Below are positions 15,524 to 21,060 of a stretch of 21,060 nucleotides of DNA, one piece after another. The position numbers and the translations under genes are program-made. Every line of letters starts with the position of its first letter. Positions within the stretch are counted from its first letter, which is position 1. Under the pieces are notes generated by a model. The model did not search any database, was not told where the DNA came from, and was given only the letters and a program-made list of their open reading frames with translations. The stretch covers positions 1-21,060 of the forward strand of contig JAHFPR010000009.1 in NCBI GenBank assembly GCA_023269645.1, in the 5' to 3' direction. This DNA comes from Alphaproteobacteria bacterium (GTDB lineage: Bacteria > Pseudomonadota > Alphaproteobacteria > Rickettsiales > UBA8987).

Positions 15524-15547
15524 TCCTCTCCTGTAACCCGGAGAGGA
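15524..15547 (+). promoter_or_regulatory. Hairpin that can mask the ribosome binding site of the degenerate receiver gene
   Basis: tcctctcc (15524-15531) pairs with ggagagga (15540-15547) around an 8-nt loop. The right arm is part of the ribosome binding site ggagaggaagg, whose end is 1 nt before ATG 15552. Folding would hide most of it. Confidence 0.45.
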
Positions 15548-15551
15548 AGGT

Positions 15552-15956
15552 ATGTCTGCACCGATCATCTATATAGAATCCAACGCCGCACTTCGTCGCA
15601 GCATGGCGGAATGGCTAAAAAGCGAAGGGCTGGAAGTCACCGTGTTCGCCGACGGAGCAGATGCTGAGCACTACCTCGCCGGGCATACTCCGGAGATGGT
15701 CATTGCCAACCATTACCTTACCGGCACATCGGGCATAGAGATACTCGCCAGGCTCCGCGCGCGCGGGGTGTGCTGCCCGTTCGTGCTATTCCACATCAGC
15801 CAGGATGCGCAACTGTTCTCCCTTGCCGAAAGCCTGAAGGCATATTGTCTGCCGCTTGCTGATTGCGGAACCCGGATGTTTGTGGAAACACTCGGTAGAT
15901 GCCTGACGGACATAGCGCGGGATCGGGGCTTCAAAATGGCCTGCGTGGTGGGGTAA
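15552..15956 (+). CDS. Degenerate (non-phosphorylatable) receiver-domain protein
   Basis: The 134 residues keep the shape of a CheY-like receiver (PIIYIESN at the start, MVIANHYLTGTSGIEIL in the middle). The residues needed for phosphorylation appear replaced. The acidic pair has become Glu9-Ser10, the acceptor Asp has become Asn53, the switch Thr has become His81 and the conserved Lys has become Leu100. A purine-rich ribosome binding site supports the start. It has no output domain. Pseudo-receivers of this sort usually act by protein binding. It lies 190 bp after the hybrid kinase on the same strand; a link with that kinase is an inference from position. Confidence 0.75.
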   Translation: MSAPIIYIESNAALRRSMAEWLKSEGLEVTVFADGADAEHYLAGHTPEMVIANHYLTGTSGIEILARLRARGVCCPFVLFHISQDAQLFSLAESLKAYCLPLADCGTRMFVETLGRCLTDIARDRGFKMACVVG

Positions 15957-16041
15957 TTCTTCCCGGTTCGGAGGTGCGATTTTCTCCAACCCGAACAACC
16001 TCCTTGCGCTTTTGTAAAATTTCCGTATGCTGCCTTTCCTT

Positions 16042-16081
16042 TTGCAGGGGCTTTAATCTTGTTGCAGGGGCGTGAATCTTG
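16042..16081. repeat. 20-bp tandem repeat, two copies
   Basis: ttgcaggggctttaatcttg (16042-16061) is followed directly by ttgcaggggcgtgaatcttg (16062-16081), 18 of 20 identical. An imperfect hairpin, gagtcttgtg/cacaaaactc, follows at 16081-16106. No gene is seen from 15957 to 16235. Confidence 0.7.
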
Positions 16082-16128
16082 AGTCTTGTGGGATTTCACA
16101 AAACTCATGACTCAATACTCAACTTCTA

Positions 16129-16254
16129 TGCGGAGAGGTGGCCGAGTGGCCCCGCCCGCAACGCGGGCAACGGAATACACGCCCGCAGCGCGGGCAAAAG
16201 AATGCGCCTTCAGCCCCAGGCTGAAGGTTCAGTGCGGAGAGGTGGCCGAGTGGC
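16129..16254. repeat. Duplicated tRNA-Ser 5' end around three tandem hairpins
   Basis: The 22 bases at 16129-16150, 3 nt of leader plus the first 19 nt of the tRNA, recur exactly at 16233-16254, where the intact tRNA begins. The 82 bp between carry gcccgc-aac-gcgggc (16154-16168), gcccgc-agc-gcgggc (16181-16195) and ccttcagcc-cca-ggctgaagg (16207-16227), starting 26-27 bp apart. All loops are 3 nt. Confidence 0.85.
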
Positions 16255-16329
16255 TGAAGGCGGCGGTTTGCTAAACCGTTATACGGTGTTTAAGCCGTAT
16301 CGTGAGTTCGAATCTCATCCTCTCCGCCA
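16236..16329 (+). tRNA. tRNA-Ser (anticodon GCT)
   Basis: The acceptor stem is GGAGAGG (16236-16242) with CCTCTCC (16319-16325), discriminator G16326 and an encoded CCA (16327-16329). The anticodon loop TTGCTAA gives anticodon GCT, which reads AGC/AGU serine codons. There is a long variable arm (tacggtgtttaagccgta), as in class II tRNAs, and a normal T-loop TTCGAAT. Mobile-element genes follow within 450 bp, as is common downstream of tRNA genes. Confidence 0.95.
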
Positions 16330-16765
16330 TTTCTATTTTACGAACTATTCTCTGTGCGGCAGTATGGGGGTGTGGAAGCCCTGTGGGTGCGGGGTTTGCC
16401 GCGCAAGCTGTGCACTTCGGGGTGGGTGGCGCTTTACGCGGAGTTGCGTTTTTCTTCTCTCTATCAGGCTATTTTATGCGTTTGCTGTGCACTTCGGTGG
16501 ACAGGTGCACGGAGGGAATTTGCCTGTTTTCCGGTCGGGGGTGTTTTTTGGGTTCGGGGAGCAGCCCTCTACCTCATAGTTGAGTCGTATTGCGTAAACA
16601 AACTAGTTCCTGCGTGTTCCTGCGGTCTTGTTGGGCCTGCGCGCGCGGCGTAACATAGCCGCCATGCAGGGAATTTTACACAAATCAACGAAAACCGACA
16701 TTTCTCCGGCAAATAAACCCGCCACCGGGAGAGCGATTTCCGTGGCTATTTCCGGTGGGAAACGC
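16330..16765. other. Spacer between tRNA-Ser and the DUF2924 gene, no gene seen
   Basis: Short frames here have no ribosome binding site or recognisable product. The only structure I see is a 14-bp direct repeat, gctgtgcacttcgg, at 16407-16420 and 16484-16497. I find no second copy of the tRNA 3' end in the window that would mark an att site. Confidence 0.6.
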
Positions 16766-17248
16766 ATGCATGGTGAAACCTCTCACGAATGGAGAAATGC
16801 CGTGCAGAACAATCTATTATCTAAACTCTCCACCCTGCCGGATATGTCGGCTTCGGAGATGCGGAAGCTCTGGAAGGATCTGTACAAGGAAGACGCGCCG
16901 CCTTTCAACCGTACCTATTACCTGAAGCATCTGGCGTACCGGATTCAGGAGCTGGCCTATGGGGTGGATTCCCGAAAATTGGAACGGCGGCTTGAAGCAC
17001 TCGCGCGGGAGCATACTGATCGGGACGGCAGGCCGAAACGGAAAGCCTCCATGGATCGCCCGGTGGCCGGAACCCGGCTCATGCGGGAATATCATGGTGA
17101 GGAGCACACTGTCACCGTGCTGGCGGATGGCTACGATTATAAGGGCAAGCGCTATAAGAGCCTGTCGGGCATCGCCCGTACCATTACCGGAACGCCATGG
17201 TCGGGCCCGCTGTTCTTCGGCCTGCGGCGAAACGGAGGCGGCGCATGA
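16766..17248 (+). CDS. DUF2924 family protein of a mobile element
   Basis: The 160-residue product matches the DUF2924 pattern known from alphaproteobacterial islands and prophages. It has a helical N-terminal part with MRKLWKDLYKEDAPPFNRTY and YRIQELAYG, a charged linker, and a C-terminal beta-rich part with GTRLMREYHGEEHTV, DGYDYKGKRYKSLS, and ITGTPWSGPLFFGL. The function of the family is unknown; it is usually encoded directly before a serine recombinase, as here (the stop overlaps the recombinase ATG in ATGA). I choose ATG 16766, which gives the usual family length and has GGTGG 7 nt before it. The frame is open to 16628, and ATG 16664 is an alternative. Confidence 0.8.
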   Translation: MHGETSHEWRNAVQNNLLSKLSTLPDMSASEMRKLWKDLYKEDAPPFNRTYYLKHLAYRIQELAYGVDSRKLERRLEALAREHTDRDGRPKRKASMDRPVAGTRLMREYHGEEHTVTVLADGYDYKGKRYKSLSGIARTITGTPWSGPLFFGLRRNGGGA

Positions 17249-18039
17249 GTGAGGTAAAACGCAGAATCCGCTGCGCGGTCTATACCCGCAAATCGCACGA
17301 GGAAGGACTGGAACAGGAGTTCAATTCGTTGGATGCACAGCGCGAGGCAGGTGAGGCCTATGTCGCCTCCCAGCGTAGCGAAGGCTGGACGCTCGTGCCA
17401 GATTATTACGATGACGGTGGCTTTACCGGGGCTAACATGGAACGTCCGGCGCTGAAACGGCTGATGAAGGATATCGAGGCGGGACTGATCGACGTGGTGG
17501 TCGTCTACAAGATCGACCGGCTGACGCGGGCGCTGCTCGATTTCGCGCGGATGATCACGTTGTTCGATCAACACAATGTTTCTTTCGTATCGGTGACGCA
17601 GCAATTCAACACTACGACTTCGATGGGCAGGTTGATGCTGAACGTGCTGCTTTCTTTCGCGCAGTTCGAGCGGGAAGTGACGGGCGAGCGCATCCGCGAC
17701 AAGCTCGCAGCCAGCAAGCGCAAGGGTATGTGGATGGGCGGCACACCACCGCTCGGTTATGACGTGATCGACCGCAAGCTGGTGATTAACGAGAAAGAGG
17801 CAGAGATCGTGCGCATGGTGTTCCGCAGGTTTATCGCGCTCAAGTCGGTCACGGCGCTGGTCGCGGAAACACGCGAGAAGAACTATCGCACCAAGACCTA
17901 TACCAGCAGGTCGGGTCGTGTGCGCGAGGGGATCCTTGAACACCTGATGGATGGTGTACCCCTTCCATTGGGCATACTGGCGGCAGTAGGTTTCCTGAGA
18001 GTCCAGCCCCTGACCGTTTTTCAGTTGCGCTTGCGATGA
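17245..18039 (+). pseudogene. Large serine recombinase, 3'-truncated
   Basis: The start ATG 17245 has GGAGG at 17234-17238, 6 nt upstream, and overlaps the DUF2924 stop. Residues 1-160 are a complete serine resolvase/invertase catalytic domain, with nucleophile Ser17 (YTRKS), the DRLTR motif at 91-95, and SFAQFEREVTGERIRDK. The recombinase domain starts at about 168 (PLGYDVI) but stops matching after about residue 229. From about 17932 on, the frame runs antisense through the start of another recombinase gene, so the last 35 residues are not native. Family members are usually near 500 residues, so the zinc-ribbon and coiled-coil DNA-binding parts are missing. It is probably inactive unless the break is an assembly artefact. 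Confidence 0.85.
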
Positions 18040-18099
18040 CACACGGCAGTAAAGCAGCGCATCCTTGAGATCATGGCTGTAGCGGTCAAAGTTTAGCAT
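17932..18099 (-). pseudogene. Second serine recombinase, N-terminal fragment
   Basis: Reading from ATG 18099, residues 1-56 are the beginning of a serine recombinase: DALLYCRVSSQAQLKNGQGL, with the nucleophile Ser21 or Ser22, then SQETYCRQYAQWKGY. The similarity ends at Asp56 (codon 17932-17934). Beyond that the frame, open to 17152, is only the antisense of the plus-strand recombinase. An AAGGAG lies before the ATG, and the start overlaps the end of the upstream small gene by 7 nt. It differs in sequence from the plus-strand recombinase, so it is not a simple inverted duplicate. Confidence 0.75.
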
Positions 18100-18404
18100 G
18101 GGTTATCTCCTTCCGGTTCTTTGGTGTCACGCGAGGCGATGAAAGCCCGTGCCAATTCACCAGCCTGCCATGTTTTTACCGTGGGCGAATCCCCCTCGGC
18201 GGGCGGCAACGAATTTTTTGCACAGCTTTCTTGCACCTGCTGCACCGGATGAACATTAAAGCCAAGCATGACAAACTCGCACACGACTGACCACAATGTT
18301 TCCAGTAGTTCTTTTTTCTGTTCATCGGTGAGGTCGGAATCGTCCAGATAATTCTGGTAAAATTCAAGGTCGATGCTGAGGGTTGGGCTTGGTTTACTGA
18401 GCAT
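18093..18404 (-). CDS. Small protein of unknown function upstream of a recombinase
   Basis: The 103-residue acidic product has a helical centre (EFYQNYLDDSDLTDEQKK followed by a hydrophobic helix with LWSVVCEFVMLGF) and a Pro/Glu-rich end. I recognise no domain. AGGA lies about 9 nt before the ATG. Its end overlaps the start of the minus-strand serine recombinase by 7 nt, which indicates translational coupling and suggests a role in the same mobile element. A -10/-35 pair upstream (TACATT 18483-18488, TTGAAT 18507-18512, minus strand, 18-nt spacer) could drive it. Confidence 0.7.
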   Translation of the reverse strand: MLSKPSPTLSIDLEFYQNYLDDSDLTDEQKKELLETLWSVVCEFVMLGFNVHPVQQVQESCAKNSLPPAEGDSPTVKTWQAGELARAFIASRDTKEPEGDNPC

Positions 18405-18482
18405 GGTGGGGTTTCCTTATTGTTCATCCAGCCACCTTTGCTCACCCCCTGTATCCAGAACGGGAACAAAGGGTGAACGAAG

Positions 18483-18512
18483 AATGTAGCCGATGAGGTA
18501 AGTAAAATTCAA
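18483..18512 (-). promoter_or_regulatory. Possible promoter for the small gene/recombinase unit
   Basis: Minus strand TTGAAT (18507-18512), an 18-nt spacer and TACATT (18483-18488), in the 137-bp gap after the coupling-protein gene. The match is moderate. Confidence 0.35.
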
Positions 18513-18541
18513 GTTTTATTTTATTAAGCGATTCAGAAATA

Positions 18542-20476
18542 TCAGCTTTTCTTGATCGGGTTTTCCAAATTCACGCCGAGGGTTTTGAGTTTGTCGTCCT
18601 CATACCACTTGATCTTGAACACCTTGATCGGGTTCAAATTCTCCACCAGCACCAATGCTTCATCACGCCGCATGACCATCAACTCGTCAGGCGTGATGAG
18701 CGGACGCTGCACCACATCCTGCGTTTCGCTGAAACTTGTAGAATCGGACTCGCTGTCACTGACGCTATGGCTTGTGCCGTGGCTCGTAGAGGAGCTTCCT
18801 CCTTGCCCTGACCATGACGAAGTATATGTGGTGCTTGTCCCGTGTGTACGGGAAACCCCTAACGTGCGGCTGATACTACGGCTCAGGGAGAATTTTTCGA
18901 CGCTGGATACACCTGCCAGCTTGGAGAAATACTCTGCTGTTTTGAAATCGCGGCTACCGTAATATTGCAGCACCCCTGAATTGCCGATGAAGGTTTCCCA
19001 ATTTTTACCGTAAAGTTCCTCAATCTGCCCCAGCGTTTGGATGATAGACCAGATTTGGATTCCATATCCCGCGAGCAAACCGTAGGCCTTCTCGATCACA
19101 GGCATTTTTCCGAGAGCAGCCATTTCATCCAGCATGAACAACACAGGCACGTCAGGTTTGTTAGTAATATCCTGAGCGCAGGAAGTTACCGCTTGCTGAA
19201 TCATCAGCCGCAAGAAACGACTGAACACACCGTTCACGCGATCTGCCGGAATGGTCAGAAAGATAGTAATTTTGCGGGATTTCAGTTCTGCAAAAGAGAA
19301 ATCCGAACGCTGCATACTGGCACGAATAGCGGGAGAATCCAGAAAATGCGTATGACTTTGTAGCGTCGCCAACACTCCGCTGAGCAGCTTTGAATCCATG
19401 CTGGCCGTGCGCGCAGCCGTTGAGCGCACAATATGATGGTTCGGACTTTCAAGCATGTCGTTAAGTACCGTATCTAGGTCGCTGGCACTGCCCGTGATAA
19501 TATCGCGCACACGGGAAAGCGTCCTGTTTTGTGTCTCCTGTGGGCTAGTTGCCACATGCAGCACAATCCCAACACCTAACGCCTTGGCGTGTTCATCCCA
19601 GAAAGGCTCGTTGGAATTATTCGGCACGATGATGCTATCCATCAACACCATTGCCTTGTCGCTGATTTCTGGGTCATTTGCTTGCAGCCAATCCATCGGG
19701 TTGAAGCAGGCGGTTTCCATGCCAGAGATTTTCCACGGATCGACGCAGAACACAGCCTGCCCAGCGTTTTTACGATGCTGCGCGGTGGTCATCGAAATTT
19801 CACCCTTGAGATCGATCACGAGGGCTGATCCCTTATGTAACAGCATGTTAGGTATGACTGTTGAAACACCTTTTCCCGCGCGGCTTGCGGCAACGCAAAT
19901 CAGGTGACGATCCCCTTTGTAATAGAGCGGTGTAGACTGAATACCGCCATCCGGCAGGCGTGTGCGATATGCCCCAATCAGCAAGCCTTCCTCACCCATG
20001 AGATTGTTTTCTTGTAAATGTGTTTGCGTTGCCCATTCTGCACTACCGAAAGCCACCTGCTTTTCACGCAGGAAAGGGTTCAGCAGCTTTTGCCGCAGAC
20101 TGGCGCGTTTTTCGTCTGCGAACCATTTGAATGCTATGACGAATCCAGCCACAAAGCATACTGTTTGTCCGAGGGCGGGAGTTGCCACCGCACCAATCCC
20201 CAAGATAATGCCGATAATTATTGCGATGACGCGCCGGAATTTACGAAGAAGATCCGACAGGAATGTACCAATCAATCCGCCTACGGCAGCGGCAATCAGG
20301 CATGAGGAAAATTGTGCCTGTCCGAGTGCCTGCACCTGCTGAAACAAGGAAGGCGCAGATGTCTCGTATATGCTTTGTTTATGTGCAAAAAGACTGTTCC
20401 AGTCATCACCGGCATACAGAAGACAGGGATAGAGGGTGAGGATGAAAATCGACGAAATTCTAAATGACTTAGACAT
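18542..20476 (-). CDS. Type IV secretion coupling protein (VirD4/TraG family)
   Basis: This inner-membrane hexameric ATPase brings DNA or protein substrates to a type IV secretion channel. The 644 residues begin with membrane segments (about 6-22, 58-76, 82-98, 104-118). The ATPase domain follows, with a Walker A-like AASRAGKGVS (196-205, Lys202), VIDLKGE (220-226) and Walker B LFMLDE (446-451) followed by MAALGKM. The usual Gly opening of the P-loop is Ala here. Residues about 529-585 are a Ser/Thr-rich low-complexity stretch just before the conserved end, RPLITPDELMVM. The start is supported by AAGGAG 6 nt upstream (20483-20488). A gtgaagg/ccttcac hairpin (20493-20516) precedes it. No relaxase or VirB genes are in the window. 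Confidence 0.93.
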   Translation of the reverse strand: MSKSFRISSIFILTLYPCLLYAGDDWNSLFAHKQSIYETSAPSLFQQVQALGQAQFSSCLIAAAVGGLIGTFLSDLLRKFRRVIAIIIGIILGIGAVATPALGQTVCFVAGFVIAFKWFADEKRASLRQKLLNPFLREKQVAFGSAEWATQTHLQENNLMGEEGLLIGAYRTRLPDGGIQSTPLYYKGDRHLICVAASRAGKGVSTVIPNMLLHKGSALVIDLKGEISMTTAQHRKNAGQAVFCVDPWKISGMETACFNPMDWLQANDPEISDKAMVLMDSIIVPNNSNEPFWDEHAKALGVGIVLHVATSPQETQNRTLSRVRDIITGSASDLDTVLNDMLESPNHHIVRSTAARTASMDSKLLSGVLATLQSHTHFLDSPAIRASMQRSDFSFAELKSRKITIFLTIPADRVNGVFSRFLRLMIQQAVTSCAQDITNKPDVPVLFMLDEMAALGKMPVIEKAYGLLAGYGIQIWSIIQTLGQIEELYGKNWETFIGNSGVLQYYGSRDFKTAEYFSKLAGVSSVEKFSLSRSISRTLGVSRTHGTSTTYTSSWSGQGGSSSTSHGTSHSVSDSESDSTSFSETQDVVQRPLITPDELMVMRRDEALVLVENLNPIKVFKIKWYEDDKLKTLGVNLENPIKKS

Positions 20477-20492
20477 AGTGCGCTCCTTATCG

Positions 20493-20516
20493 GTGAAGGT
20501 TTCTTGGTTCCTTCAC
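20493..20516. repeat. Inverted repeat upstream of the coupling-protein gene
   Basis: gtgaagg (20493-20499) pairs with ccttcac (20510-20516) around a 10-nt loop, directly upstream of the ribosome binding site of the VirD4-like gene. It may be an operator or a leader hairpin. The rest of 20517-20610 shows nothing I can name. Confidence 0.4.
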
Positions 20517-20610
20517 TGTAGGAGAAAAAGAAGAATGACTCGGGAAACAGCAAAAAGCCTACACAAAACAATGCAGGTTTAAAAGCGGAGAAGAAATTTA
20601 TAGATAAAAA

Positions 20611-20904
20611 CTAAGAAGGTTTGGAATCTGTCGGCTTGATAGGCACAACCTTCTTTCCTGAATTATAAGGGTCATCCTGCTCATAAACTTCAGGAAAGAC
20701 GTGCCTGAAAAACAATTCATTGAGTTTTTCATTGCCTGTTTCTAAAGCTAACTGCATCGGCTGGCGTCCAGCATTGTCCTGCTTTTCTTTAAGGACTATA
20801 TTTTTTCCCTTATGAGTAAGTAATATCTCAGAGATTTTATAATTATTTAGAGCTGCCGCCCAATGCAAGGCACTCATACCCATGTTATCAGTGTCGTTAG
20901 GCAC
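20611..20904 (-). pseudogene. Ankyrin-repeat protein, 5'-truncated by an IS element
   Basis: The remaining reading frame encodes one good ankyrin repeat (DTDNMGMSALHWAAALNN followed by KISEILL) and a weaker second one (DNAGRQPMQLALETGN followed by KLNELFF), then a charged tail. Ankyrin repeats bind proteins. The open frame begins with a GTG (20902-20904) that already lies in the terminal sequence of the IS, so the native start and any earlier repeats are lost. Internal restart at ATG 20881-20883 is possible. It lies upstream of the VirD4-like gene on the same strand, so it may have been part of the conjugative region or a passenger. Confidence 0.75.
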
Positions 20905-21060
20905 TGTTAGCTAATTTTGAGATTGAAGAAGATTGAAGAAGATTGAAGAAGATTTTGATGGCTGCGAGGGCGATGAAGCTGAGGAAGGCGTGATCTTCCT
21001 TATCGAACCGCAGGCAGATTCGCTTGTTTTCTTTGAGTTTTCCGAAATAACGCTCGATGC
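20897..21060 (-). CDS. IS5-like transposase, C-terminal end only
   Basis: The minus-strand frame entering at the window edge reads IERYFGKLKENKRICLRFDK, then EDHAFLSFIALAAIKIFF. This is the C-terminal end of DDE transposases of the IS5 group, including the Glu of the catalytic triad in IERYFG. The last residues depend on a 10-bp repeat present three times; the frame passes through the IS end and stops at TAA 20897-20899, in flanking DNA. The frame that two repeat copies would give ends at TAG 20911-20913, inside the element. Confidence 0.85.
   Translation of the reverse strand, partial: IERYFGKLKENKRICLRFDKEDHAFLSFIALAAIKIFFNLLQSSSISKLANSA
20900..21060 (-). mobile_element. IS5-like insertion sequence, one end
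   Basis: The transposase tail ends beside the candidate terminal repeat ggcactgttagc (20900-20911). The flanking tta (20897-20899) may be a short target duplication. The other end lies outside the window, so boundary and duplication are unverified. A tandem gattgaagaa x3 is at 20921-20950. Confidence 0.7.

Noticed and set aside
16129..16150. attL site of a genomic island
   Set aside because: Integration sites normally share the tRNA 3' end or T-loop; this repeat is the 5' end and flanks only 82 bp.
16154..16227. Short CRISPR array upstream of tRNA-Ser
   Set aside because: The units are self-complementary with 3-nt loops, the third differs in sequence, there are no spacers of constant length, and no cas genes are present.
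16330..16653. Small open frames of up to about 100 codons after the tRNA
   Set aside because: Three overlapping frames, all without ribosome binding sites or recognisable products.
17152..18099. A 315-residue minus-strand protein
   Set aside because: Only the first 56 residues are recombinase-like; the rest is the antisense of another recombinase, so it is annotated as a fragment.

Overview
The window looks like a chromosomal segment of an alphaproteobacterium (mid to high GC on the left, visibly more AT-rich on the right). The evidence is an MltA lytic transglycosylase next to a Tim44/TimA-like protein, a PrtD/PrtE-type type I secretion pair, a DUF2924 + serine recombinase module, a C-terminal piece of an IS5-like transposase, and many small palindromic repeats between genes. 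I cannot place it below class level from the sequence alone.

Left part (1-9414): the 5' end of a lipoprotein gene and a prepilin peptidase (both minus), facing a very large pseudopilin-like gene (plus). The pseudopilin carries a canonical prepilin leader and two C-terminal LamG/concanavalin A-like repeats; its best start is GTG 1592, not the first ATG. Then come mltA and a Tim44-like gene (minus), an ABC ATPase without a visible permease (plus), and a GT4 glycosyltransferase overlapping a methyltransferase-like gene (plus).

Middle (9415-15956): a minus-strand type I secretion operon (ABC exporter, then membrane fusion protein), and upstream of it a dps gene tightly coupled to a small secreted protein of unknown function. 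A 306-bp spacer packed with perfect hairpins follows. On the other side are a receiver-histidine kinase hybrid and a lone degenerate receiver that has lost its phosphorylation residues.

Right part (15957-21060): a tRNA-Ser(GCT) whose 5' end is duplicated about 100 bp upstream around three tandem hairpins, then mobile DNA. This holds DUF2924 + serine recombinase (plus), truncated exactly where a second serine recombinase on the minus strand is also truncated (a convergent junction at GGATCC). Beyond it are a small unknown gene, a VirD4/TraG-type coupling protein, and an ankyrin-repeat gene cut off at its 5' side by an IS5-like element that runs out of the window. The 17.93-kb junction may be a real rearrangement or a chimeric join.

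The observations I rate highest are the lectin-like giant pseudopilin, the hairpin cluster between dps and the kinase, the hairpin-train insertions flanked by direct repeats (one inside tRNA-Ser), and the recombinase junction. No complete new defence or mobile system can be claimed from this window.
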